A stretch of DNA of 45,512 nt, taken from contig JADCGQ010000034.1 of assembly GCA_020248945.1 (NCBI GenBank), forward strand, positions 1-45,512, in the 5' to 3' direction. Below the pieces are notes generated by a model, which saw nothing but the letters and a program-made list of their open reading frames with translations, made no database searches and was not told the origin of the DNA. The position numbers and the translations under genes were made by a program. Position 1 is the first letter of the stretch; every line of letters starts with the position of its first letter. Shown in pieces: positions 1-8,500 of this stretch. The stretch comes from Rubrivivax sp. (lineage in GTDB: Bacteria; Pseudomonadota; Gammaproteobacteria; Burkholderiales; Burkholderiaceae_C).

Positions 1-351
1 CCAACGCTCAATTCCGTGCTCCTGGCAGCCGCCCCGTGGACATGTGGACAGGCTCAAATGCAGCCTGCCCACATGCCCACCGGGCTCGACGACGATCACC
101 AATTCTGACTGTTGGGTTCCACACGAAACGACGAGGGGCCTGCGCGGCTGGGTCACCCCACATCGCTGCGCGGCTTCCGTCTGGGTCCAGTTGCTCTCCT
201 TGACGATGGCAGTGATCTGCCGCATCAACTCCGAACGTGCGCGCAGGTTGGCCGCCTGCTCGGGCGTGTCGGCCAGCGCGTCCCAGACGCTGGCGAAGGA
301 CTCCACCGCGGGCGCAGGCCTCTTGCTCGTGTTGCTCTTTGCGGTCTTCAT
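1..351 (-). pseudogene. HigA-like antitoxin, 3' part replaced, runs off window edge
   Basis: This would be the DNA-binding antitoxin that neutralises the RelE/HigB-type toxin encoded just upstream; its ATG (351-349) directly follows the toxin stop codon (354-352), the usual toxin-first order. The first 63 or so residues read like the HigA/XRE family: SVWDALADTPEQAANLRARS, then an HTH start WTQTEAAQRCGVTQPR. After GVTQPR the expected DLLRGR..RFSLDALV segment is absent, and the frame stays open to base 1 with unrelated sequence (RPLVVSCGTQQSELV and onward). I infer a recombination or insertion junction near 125-130, so the second HTH helix and dimerisation tail are lost. A more distant true family member with an odd C-terminus is the alternative. 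Confidence 0.6.
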
Positions 352-591
352 CTATCGCTCCTTGGCCAACGCGGTCCATCGGGTCCGGGCCAAGTCAATG
401 TCGCGAGGGCTCGTCGTCTGGGTCTTCTTCTGGAACGCGTGCAACACAGCCACACAGTCCTTCAGGCGTGCGGTGTAGATCACGCGATACGTCCCTGACT
501 CGTCCCAGATTCGAAGCTCCTCCACGCCCTTGCCGATGGCTGGCATCGGCTTGAAGTCGTCGGGCTGCCCACCGCGCTGGACCTTCTCCAT
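352..591 (-). pseudogene. RelE/HigB-type toxin, N-terminally truncated
   Basis: This is a type II toxin of the phage-derived Gp49/HigB family, a ribosome-dependent mRNA interferase in active members. The 79 residues contain the family core DDFKPMPAIGKGVEELRI, then RVIYTARLKDCVAVLHAF and the closing QKKTQTTSPRDIDLA. Full-length members are about 105-115 residues, so 20-30 N-terminal residues are missing. Family-like sequence (EISAAAA before Met1) continues upstream in frame up to about 618, where it meets the stop codon of the cytochrome P450 gene (614-616). The toxin therefore seems joined to the end of the P450 gene, without its own promoter or start. It is followed immediately by the damaged antitoxin. 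Probably non-functional. Confidence 0.65.
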
Positions 592-613
592 GGCGGCGGC
601 AGCCGCACTGATT

Positions 614-1789
614 TCAGGCCGTGGCCACCGGCAAGTTGGCCACCGAGCGCAAGTACGGGTCGGTCTGCCACTGCGGCGTGCCCGCGAGCTTGAGCACCGG
701 CAACTCCTTCAGCAGCACGTTCAGCGCCGTCGGGGCCACGCGGTTCACCAGCGGTGCGCCCAGGCAGACGTGGATGCCGTCGCCGAAGCCGATCTGCGCT
801 GAGTTGTCGCGATGGATGTCGAATCGGTCGGGATGTTTCCAGCGGGTGTCGTCGCGGTTGGCCGAGCCGATGACGGCCGTGACGGCATCGCCACGGCGGA
901 TCTGCACGCCGCCCAGTTTGCAGTCGCGCGCGGCGTAGCGGTCCACCAGCTGCGCCGGGGCGTCGTGGCGCAGCATCTCCCACACGGCGTTTTCGGCCAG
1001 CGACGGATCGGCGCGCAGCTCGGCCAGCTGCTCGGGGTGGTGCAGCAGGTTGAGCAGACCCGTGGCCAGCAGGTAGGTGGTGGACGCGTAGCCCGCGATC
1101 GCCAGGTTCAGCGAGGTCGTGGCCACCTCGTTGGTCTTCAGCCCTTCGGGGCTGACGCTGTCCATCATGCCCTTGAACAGGCCCACATGCGGGCAGGCCG
1201 CGCCGCCGGCGGCCAGCGCCAGGAAGTAGGCCTGCAGCGCAAAGGCACAGGTGCCGGCCCCGCCTTGCGCGCCGGCCGAGGCGGTGATGTCGTGGCCGTT
1301 GATGTAGCCGTCGACCCACTGCCCGAGCACGTCGGTGGCCTTCGGCATGCCCATCACCTGGAACAGCACCTGCGCCGGCAGCGGCCGCGCGAAGGCCTGC
1401 ACGAACTCAAAGCGGCCGCTGCCGCGCGTGGCGTCGATGAGCTTGCGCGCCTGCTGCTCGACATAGGTCTCGATGCCCTTGATGGCGTCGGTGAACAGGC
1501 CGTCGAGCAGGGGGCGCACGACGTCGTGGCGCGGCGGGTCCATCATGAACAAGCCCGGCTCGAGGTTGGCCAGCGCGTCCTGGGGCGGCGGGGGCAGCGC
1601 GTCCATCAGCGGGTTGCCCTTGATGAAGCCGGCGGTGTCTTGCAGCACGTGGCGCACGTCGGCGTCCTTGAACACCCACCAGCTGCCGTAGGGCTGCACC
1701 TTCAGCACGGGCGTGTACTGCCGGGCGTGGGCGTAGAAGGGGTAGGGGTCCTTCGAGTAGGCGGCGTCGTGCGGGTTGAAGGCGTTCAT
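614..1789 (-). CDS. Cytochrome P450
   Basis: This 391-residue soluble cytochrome P450 would insert oxygen into an unknown organic substrate in the cytoplasm. It shows the heme-ligand loop FGDGIHVCLGAP (Cys342), the K-helix EMLR (ExxR) and an I-helix AGYASTTYLL matching the AGxxTT oxygen-activation motif. Length and motifs fit bacterial class I P450s, which need a ferredoxin and a reductase; neither is encoded nearby. Its ATG overlaps the stop of the upstream hydrolase (TGATG), so it is the last gene of the operon small protein - DyP peroxidase - hydrolase - P450. Downstream it runs straight into a toxin gene remnant. The family is certain; the substrate is not predictable from sequence. Confidence 0.93.
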   Translation of the reverse strand: MNAFNPHDAAYSKDPYPFYAHARQYTPVLKVQPYGSWWVFKDADVRHVLQDTAGFIKGNPLMDALPPPPQDALANLEPGLFMMDPPRHDVVRPLLDGLFTDAIKGIETYVEQQARKLIDATRGSGRFEFVQAFARPLPAQVLFQVMGMPKATDVLGQWVDGYINGHDITASAGAQGGAGTCAFALQAYFLALAAGGAACPHVGLFKGMMDSVSPEGLKTNEVATTSLNLAIAGYASTTYLLATGLLNLLHHPEQLAELRADPSLAENAVWEMLRHDAPAQLVDRYAARDCKLGGVQIRRGDAVTAVIGSANRDDTRWKHPDRFDIHRDNSAQIGFGDGIHVCLGAPLVNRVAPTALNVLLKELPVLKLAGTPQWQTDPYLRSVANLPVATA

Positions 1790-3492
1790 CACGGTCCCTT
1801 GTGTGGGGCAGCAGAGCAGGGCGCGGGTGGCAACGCGCGCAGCAGCGCATCGCGCAGCGCCGGCGTCAGCGTCAGGTGCGGCAGGTCTTGTTCGGCGAAG
1901 TGCCACTCGTCGAAGGCCGAGGGCGCATCGGGCGCAATGGGCGCGCCGGGCGGCAGCGCGATGTCGAGCGCGCTCACGGTGGCGATCGACAGGTTCATCG
2001 GCTGCGGCGTTTGCGGCTGCAGCCCATCGGCCGCCAGCAGCGCGGCGGCCAGCGCGACGAAGGGGTTGGTGCTGCCGGGCAGGCCGTCCCAGGCCGTGTC
2101 GCTCATGCCCGGCGGCTGGGGCGGCAGCGGCGGCAGGGTGCTCAGGCTGTCCTGGCCGGCTGGCGAGGCGCCACCCAGCGCGTGCAGCGTGCCGCTGAAG
2201 CCCTGGCCGTCGTCCCACTGCAGCTGCAGCGCGCCGGGGGGCTCGCTGCGCTGGCCGTCGCCCCGGCCGCAGGCCAGCGCCAGCTTGCGCGGCCGTGTCG
2301 GGTACGAGCCCACGTCGGCCAGCCGCTGCAGCCAGGCCGTGCGCAGCGGGCTCGGGCCGGCCTGCCAGGCGCCGTCTTCCACCCGCAGCCAGTGGCTCAT
2401 GAACTGCTGGTTGGCCGCGCTGCCGATGAGCCACGCAAAACCCGCCGCGCCGCCCAGCCGGCTGGCCTGCGCCTGCACGAACCACTGCACCGACAGCGGC
2501 GTGTACGCGCCCTGGTGCGGCGTGTCGAGCGTGAAGAACAGCGCCACCGCGTGCGGCTCGGCGTTGGCGTCCATCGTCGCCATCGCCTGGCGGGCGATCA
2601 GGCCGCCCATGCTGACGCCGCCCACCACCACCGGATCGAGCTCGCGGATCACGCCCATCAGGGCCGCGGCGTTGGTGTCGATCGGGTCGGTGCCCTTGGC
2701 AAAGCCCAGCAGCACGACATCGTGGCCCTGGGCGCGCATGGCATCGAGCGTGCCCTGCTGGTTCATCATGTCGTGCAGGTAGTCGCAGGCGTAGCCGCCC
2801 GGGAAGCCTTCGCACACGATGACGGGCCGCAGCGGCTTGGTGAGGCCGGCCGCCCGGTTGGCCGGTGCCTGGAAGACCCAGGCCGTGGCGCCATGAAACG
2901 GCAGAGACAGGTCGGGCAGCGGCGCGGGCGGCGCGCCGATGGCGGTGGTGCAGCGCGCTTGCCGTGAACCCACGACCAGCCGCAAGGCCACCTGCTGCAC
3001 GTCGCTCGCGTAGAGCGCGGTGACGATGCCGTCGGCCGGCACCGGCTGCAGGCCGCGGCCGTCGCCGGCATCGAGCTGCAGTGCGCTCGGAAACGCGCCT
3101 TCGCCGACGAAGAAGCGCGGGTCGAGCCACCAGCGCACGACGCGGCTGCGCAGCACCGCCAGCCCGTTGCCGAAGGGCGCGTGCAGCAGCGGTGCCATGC
3201 CGAAGGCGCGGCGCGTGATGCCGTCGGCATCGCCAGCCAGGCGGTAGCCGAACGAGGCCAGCGCCAGCGGCACCGGGTCGTCGGGCCGGCGCTGTTGCAC
3301 GAGGGCGGGCCAGTCGGCGGCCCGCGCCAGCATCGGCATCGTCGGCTGGTCGGTGGCGGCCAGCAGCGCGCGCTGCAGTTGCAGGCCCAGCTGCTCGCAG
3401 ATCAGGGCGGCGGCCGTCTCGCTGCCGTCGGGCCAGGCCCAGGTGCCGGGCAGGGTGAGCGTCGGTGCGGCGGCCACGGCCGACCTCGTCAC
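1789..3492 (-). CDS. Alpha/beta hydrolase, lipase/PGAP1-like
   Basis: A 567-residue hydrolase, probably an esterase or lipase. The nucleophile elbow GVSMGG (Ser294) follows a long N-terminal region and a core strand PVIVCEGFPGG; LFFTLDTPHQG after the elbow resembles the lipase/PGAP1-like group (TPHxG). No signal peptide or membrane segment is visible, so it is likely cytoplasmic. The start is GTG at 3492, sharing GTGA with the DyP peroxidase stop; upstream in-frame sequence is the shadow of that gene. The stop overlaps the P450 ATG. Tight coupling between a peroxidase and a P450 suggests it prepares or releases the substrate oxidised by its neighbours, which is inference. The C-terminal 150 residues are Pro-rich and match nothing I recognise. 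Confidence 0.8.
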   Translation of the reverse strand: MTRSAVAAAPTLTLPGTWAWPDGSETAAALICEQLGLQLQRALLAATDQPTMPMLARAADWPALVQQRRPDDPVPLALASFGYRLAGDADGITRRAFGMAPLLHAPFGNGLAVLRSRVVRWWLDPRFFVGEGAFPSALQLDAGDGRGLQPVPADGIVTALYASDVQQVALRLVVGSRQARCTTAIGAPPAPLPDLSLPFHGATAWVFQAPANRAAGLTKPLRPVIVCEGFPGGYACDYLHDMMNQQGTLDAMRAQGHDVVLLGFAKGTDPIDTNAAALMGVIRELDPVVVGGVSMGGLIARQAMATMDANAEPHAVALFFTLDTPHQGAYTPLSVQWFVQAQASRLGGAAGFAWLIGSAANQQFMSHWLRVEDGAWQAGPSPLRTAWLQRLADVGSYPTRPRKLALACGRGDGQRSEPPGALQLQWDDGQGFSGTLHALGGASPAGQDSLSTLPPLPPQPPGMSDTAWDGLPGSTNPFVALAAALLAADGLQPQTPQPMNLSIATVSALDIALPPGAPIAPDAPSAFDEWHFAEQDLPHLTLTPALRDALLRALPPAPCSAAPHKGP

Positions 3493-4883
3493 GCCAGCGC
3501 CGCCAGCCGGTGCAGCCCGCCGATGCCCGGCAGGAAGCAGTACAGGCAGCCGCGGGTGAAGGTGAGCTGGGGCAGGTCGTCGATGACGATGGGATCGAGC
3601 GAGTTCTCGGTGCGGATGACGAAGCGCCCGGCGTTGCCCGGCTGGAAACCGAGGATGGGCTCGCGCGTGCCGCGCAGGCCGTGGGTGGAGAAGTCGCGGT
3701 TGGCCCAGGTCTGCAGCAGGAACTCGAACTGCGACTCGACGTCGCCGCAAACGAAGTAGCCGATCAACCCGCGCTCGATGCCGTCGGCGGCTTGGCCCGC
3801 CTGCCAGGCCGGGCCGTAGGGCATGGCGCGGCGGATCAGCCGCCGCGTGTGCGGCTTGCCCATCACCAGCGCGCTGCGCGGGTTGAGGCGGCGGATGTGC
3901 GAGCCGATCGGACAGCGCAGGCCTTCGCGGTCGTCGAGGAAGGCCGGGTGTGCGGGGGTGGGCGCGTAGTCGAAGTCGTTCAGGCGCCGGTCGGCCATCT
4001 CGTGCGGCATCGGGCCGGGCCGTTCGGCACCGTGGGTCAAGGTGAGCGGCACGCCGTTGCGCCAGCGGCCCATCAGCTTGGCGGCCACCCATTCGGGGTC
4101 GACGGCATAGCGCTGCGCGACCCGCGTGAGCAGATCCTCGAACGTGGCCACCTCCTGGCGGATCATGCGCAGCACGCCGTAGCTGGCGTTGTCGCCCAGA
4201 TCGGGTGGCACGTCGCCGAGCCAGTTGCCGTCGAACTGGTTGACGTAGCCCTTGCCGAGCAGGAACTCGCCGGGCTTGCACATCGGCTGCATGTCGGGTT
4301 GCTGTTCGCCGCGCTTGCTGGGCACGCCCTCGATGCGCGGCTGCGCGATGCCGTCGCGGTAGCCGAAGTGCACCGCGCCGTGCTCGAAGGCATTGGCGTC
4401 GAAGGCGCCGAGCTCGACGAGGCCGTGCTGCGCCATCAGGCCGCGCAGCTGGCGGCTGCGCGCGTCCATCACGGCCATGCGCTGCTCGTCGGTGTACAGC
4501 GACACCACCAGGTGCTCCGCGCCCTGGCCGCCGTAGGCCCACTGCGACGGGGCGGCGGTGCCGGTGTCGCCCAGGCTCTCGGCGCGGCGCGCGGCACCGG
4601 CCGTGAACGAATCAGGAAAGCTCGCCAACAGCGCCGGTGGCAGGCCCAGCGCCGCCAGGCCGGGCGCCGTGAGGCCGAGCGTGAGGTGGTAGTCGGGCTT
4701 GTCGGCCCAGGGCGCGGCCGTGGAGATGCGCAGGCCTGTGCCGCCCAGCAACGCGCCAATGAACTGCGCCGTGCCCGAGACGCTGCTGCCGGCCAGCATG
4801 AAGTGGCGCGCGTGGCGCGTGTTCACGCCGCGCAGGATGTTGGCCTGCACATCGGCGAAGTCGATCGCGGTCGGGGTGTGCAT
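3489..4883 (-). CDS. DyP-type heme peroxidase
   Basis: This 464-residue protein belongs to the dye-decolorizing peroxidase family, heme enzymes that use hydrogen peroxide to oxidise phenolics, dyes or other organic compounds. It carries the distal-side motif FGYRDGIAQP (family GxxDG, catalytic Asp177) and the proximal heme-ligand segment CPIGSHIRRLNPR (His329). The length suits the larger DyP classes. No Tat signal is visible, so it is predicted cytoplasmic, where encapsulin or P450 partnership are possible settings; no encapsulin gene is present. ATG at 4883 is chosen for its AGGAG seven bases upstream. The stop overlaps the hydrolase GTG by four bases, and a small conserved gene lies 11 bases upstream, so co-transcription is very likely. 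Confidence 0.92.
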   Translation of the reverse strand: MHTPTAIDFADVQANILRGVNTRHARHFMLAGSSVSGTAQFIGALLGGTGLRISTAAPWADKPDYHLTLGLTAPGLAALGLPPALLASFPDSFTAGAARRAESLGDTGTAAPSQWAYGGQGAEHLVVSLYTDEQRMAVMDARSRQLRGLMAQHGLVELGAFDANAFEHGAVHFGYRDGIAQPRIEGVPSKRGEQQPDMQPMCKPGEFLLGKGYVNQFDGNWLGDVPPDLGDNASYGVLRMIRQEVATFEDLLTRVAQRYAVDPEWVAAKLMGRWRNGVPLTLTHGAERPGPMPHEMADRRLNDFDYAPTPAHPAFLDDREGLRCPIGSHIRRLNPRSALVMGKPHTRRLIRRAMPYGPAWQAGQAADGIERGLIGYFVCGDVESQFEFLLQTWANRDFSTHGLRGTREPILGFQPGNAGRFVIRTENSLDPIVIDDLPQLTFTRGCLYCFLPGIGGLHRLAALA

Positions 4884-4894
4884 GGAAGGGCTCC

Positions 4895-5434
4895 TCACAG
4901 CACGCGGCGGCTGAACAGCAGGTCGATCACGGTGGCGTCGGGCAGGGCCGACCACACCGGAATCGGCATGTTGTTGCGCATGACGAAGCGGATGAAGTCG
5001 CGCGGGTACTGCTGCACCGGCAGGCGCGGCGCACCGGCGACGAAGTCGAGCATGGCGTCGAACACCGGCCCGAGCGTGACGACGAAGTCCATCAGGTAGG
5101 ACTGCATGGCTTCGTCGTAGCCGGCGGGGTCGGCGTCGCCGTCGAACTCGGTCACCACGTACAGCGCCGAGCCATCGGGCGCCGGCACGAAGCGGGCGAA
5201 GTGCACGTAGTGCAGGTCGCGCAGGGCCGCGTGCACGGTGGGCGCGACGCTCTTGATGGTCTGCAGCAAGGCCATCATCTGCGCCGGGGTCTTGAGCGGC
5301 AGCACCAGGAACAGGCCGCACTGCACCTGGCTTTCGACCTGCAGGCCGAGGTCGAAGCGGCTGGGCTCGCTGGGGTCCGGGGCGGTGGCGCCGGCAGGCG
5401 CCGGCATCGGCCGACGGTGCATTCTCGGGTGCAT
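4895..5434 (-). CDS. Small conserved protein of the DyP/P450 operon
   Basis: A 179-residue protein without an assigned function, first gene of the DyP peroxidase - hydrolase - P450 operon. Residues around VHFARFVPAPDGSALYVVTE followed by DFVVTLGPVFDAML look like the ferredoxin-like (dimeric alpha/beta barrel) half-domain also used in DyP peroxidases, where a VHFARF..LL..FDG pattern recurs; no GxxDG motif or proximal heme His is present, so it is not itself a peroxidase. The resemblance is by eye and needs a structure prediction. ATG at 5434 is preferred because GAGGAGG stands just upstream; an in-frame ATG at 5422 is possible. An imperfect 21-base palindrome lies 17 bases upstream of the start. 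Likely a partner or regulator of the peroxidase. Confidence 0.75.
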   Translation of the reverse strand: MHPRMHRRPMPAPAGATAPDPSEPSRFDLGLQVESQVQCGLFLVLPLKTPAQMMALLQTIKSVAPTVHAALRDLHYVHFARFVPAPDGSALYVVTEFDGDADPAGYDEAMQSYLMDFVVTLGPVFDAMLDFVAGAPRLPVQQYPRDFIRFVMRNNMPIPVWSALPDATVIDLLFSRRVL

Positions 5435-5450
5435 GGGTTCCTCCTCGTCG

Positions 5451-5471
5451 CCGCGGGCCAATGGACCGCGG
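5451..5471. promoter_or_regulatory. Imperfect palindrome upstream of the DyP/P450 operon
   Basis: Arms CCGCGGGCC (5451-5459) and GGACCGCGG (5463-5471) match at 8 of 9 positions around an AAT centre. The site sits 17-37 bases before the first gene of the leftward operon and about 120 bases before the divergent cyclase start, a suitable place for an operator. No regulator gene adjoins it, and in DNA this GC-rich short palindromes arise by chance, so this is tentative. Confidence 0.3.
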
Positions 5472-5593
5472 CTCGTGGTGACAAGGGCCTCTTCGGCTTG
5501 TGAGCGTCACCCGGTCTGCGTAGCATAAGGGAACAGCCCCGAGGCACTGAGCGCAGGAGCCCCTGTGATCCAGCTGAAGGCGACGAGACCGAC

Positions 5594-8500
5594 GTGAGCG
5601 GCATCACCCAGTTCCCCATTCCCGAAGCCCGCCTGCACTGGCGGAGCTACCTGCCGGAGTTCCTGCTGCGCCGGCTGTCGTCCCCGCCGACGCTCGTCGC
5701 GCCCGAGAGCCGCAACCTCGAGGCCGTGCTGCTGCTGTCCGACATCCAGGGCTTTTCGGGCCTGGTGCAGCAGGCCGTCGTGGCCGGGCGCGGCGGGCTC
5801 GAGTCGCTGTCGGCGCAGCTCAATGCCTATTTCGCGCTGCTTGCCGAGGTCGTGCTCGACGAAGGTGGCGACGTGCTCTCGGTCGCCGGGGATGCCTTCC
5901 TGTGCCTGTTCGAGGCCGAAGCGGGCGAGCAGTCCCTCGCCGGCGCGGCGCGCCGGGCGGCGCGGGCCGGCCTGCGCATCCAGCAACGCCTTCGCGACGA
6001 CGGCATGCCCACGCGCATCGGCGTGGCCGCCGGCGCGGTGGCCGTGGGCCAGGTGGGCGGACACGACGAACGCTGGGATCTCGTGCTCGGCGGCCCGGCA
6101 CTGGAGCAGGTGGTCGCGGCCGAGCGGGCCTGCCCGGTGGGCGCGGTGCTGGTGTGCAACCGCTCGCGCGAGTTGCTGGCTGCCAGCGCGGTGTTCGCGC
6201 CGGCCATCGACACCGGGCTCTCCCGGCTGGTCTCGGCCGGCGACGACACGGCGCCGCGCCGCCGCGCGGCGGCGCCCGACATCGACGCCGAGAGGCTGCG
6301 GCCCTACGTGCCGGCCATCGTGCTGCAGCGCGAGCTGCTCACCGACAAGGCCTGGATGGCCGAGTTCCGCTATGTCTCGGTGCTGCTGGCGCAGCTGCCG
6401 CCGCTGCTGCCCTCGGACGCGCAGTCGCTGGCGCAGCTGCATGCCGGGGTCGGCGCGTTCCAGCGTGTCATCTCGCGCTACCAGGGCACGATGAAGGTCG
6501 ATGCCGACGACAAGGGCCTGCTGCTGCTGGGTGTGTTCGGTCTGCCGATGCGCTCGCACGAGGACAACGCCGGCCGCGCCGTGCGCTGCGCGCTCGAGCT
6601 CGTCGAGGCGCTGCGCGCTGCCGGCCTGCCCACGGCCGTGGCCGTGACCACCGGCCGTGCCTTCTGCGGTGTCTTCGGCAACCACCTGCGCCGTGAGTAC
6701 ATGCTTCGCGGCGACGTCATCAACCTGGCCGCCCGCCTGAGCAAGTCGCGCGAGGACGAGGTGCTGTGCGACCGCGCCACCGTGCACGGCGCGCGCGAGG
6801 CCGCCCACTTCGAGGCCGTCGGCGACGTGGCCCTGCGCGGTGTGCCGCAGCCGGTGGCCGTGTGGCGCGCGGTGGCCCCGGCGGGGCCGGCCGGCGCGCC
6901 GGTGCGCCCGCTGGCGCTGGTGGGGCGCGAGGCCGAGCGCGCCGTGCTCGGGCAGGCGCTCGACGACGTGGCCGCCGGCCGCGGCGGCATGGCGCTCATC
7001 AGCGCCGAAGCGGGCCTGGGCAAGTCGCGCCTGATCGCCGAGCTGCGCAACCAGGCGCGCGAGCGGGGCATCAACGTGCTGCTGGGCCAGGCGGCTTCCA
7101 TCGAGCGCAGCACGCCGTACTTCGCCTGGCGCCCGGTGGTGCAGCGCCTGCTGGGCCTGGCCGATGACAGCCCGCGTGCCGGCTGGCCGGCGCGGCTGCG
7201 CGAGCGCCTGGGCGACACCGCCCCGCTGTTCGGCGACCTGCTCGACGTGGCGATCGAGGACAACGGCCACACGGCGCAGCTGCGCGGCGAGGTGCGGGCC
7301 GGCAACACCCGCGCCGCGGCGATGCAGCTGCTGCAGGCCGCCGCGCGCGAGGGCCCGACGCTGCTGGTGATGGAGGACCTGCACTGGTTCGATTCGTCAT
7401 CGCTGGCCTTGCTGCTCGAGCTGGCGCAAGCCCTGGCGCATGCCGGCCTGCCGCTGCTGCTGGTGGCCACCAGCCGCCACTCGCCCGACACACAGGCCGA
7501 TGCGGCCTGGAACGAGCTGCGCCAGCATTGCCGTGCGCTCGATCCCGACCGGGTGCTCGATCTGCCCGTGCTCGGCGAAGACGACATGCGCGCGCTGATG
7601 GTGCAGCGGCTCGGCGTGGCCGAGCTGCCGCCGGCGCTGGAGGACTTCGTGCTCGCGCGCGTGGGCGGCCACCCGTACTTCTGCGAGGAGTTCCTGCTGG
7701 CGCTGCGCGAGTGCGGTGCGCTGCGTGTCGAGGGCGGCCGCTGCGAGGTCGGCGCACTCGAGAGCATGGACCTGCCCACCACCGTGGAGGGCACGCTGGT
7801 CTCGCGCATCGACGGCCTGACCGAGCCCGAGCAGCTGTGCCTGAAGATCAGCGCCGTCGTCGGGCGGCGCTTCGCCGAGCGCACCGTGACCGAGGCGCAC
7901 CCGCTCGAAAGCGAGCGCACGCAGGTCGGCGAGCGGCTGCGCTCGCTGTGCCGCTCGGAGCTCACGCAGCCCGAGGTGGCGGCCGATGGGGCGGCCCAGG
8001 GGGCCGCAGAAGGCCTCGGGACGGAGTCGCGCTTCCGCTTCAAGCACCAGATCACGCGCGACGTGGCCTACGACATGATGAGCTCGGCGCAGCGGCGCTC
8101 GCTGCATGCCGGCGTGGCGCAGGCGCTGGAGTCCGTGCACGTGCTCGATGCTTCGCCGCCGCATGCGGTGCTGGCCTACCACTGGGACTGCGCCGGCGAG
8201 CCGACGCGCGCGTTGCACCACCTCGAGCGAGCGGGCGAGCAGGCGCTGCGCGGCGGCGCCTTCGTCGAGGCGCAGGCGTTTTTCCAGCGCGCTGTCGACA
8301 GCGGCGAGCGCCATGCCGCGGCCGCCGAGCCGGGCCGCGTGGCGGAGTGGCTCAAGGGCCTGGGCACCGCACAGTATTTCCTGGGCGACATGGCTGGCGC
8401 GCAGGTGAACCTGGAGCGCGCCGTGGGTGCGATCGACCGCCCGGTGCCCACCACCGCCGCGGCCAACGTGGCCAGCCTGCGTGAGCTTGCTGTGCAGGCG

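Noticed and set aside
8..379. A 123-codon minus-strand frame at the left edge
   Set aside because: It is out of frame with the HigA-like antitoxin that starts at 351 and shows no family features of its own.
614..3130. An apparent fusion of hydrolase-frame sequence to the P450 in one long frame
   Set aside because: The frame upstream of the P450 Met is the shadow of the hydrolase gene; the TGATG junction explains it as two overlapping genes.
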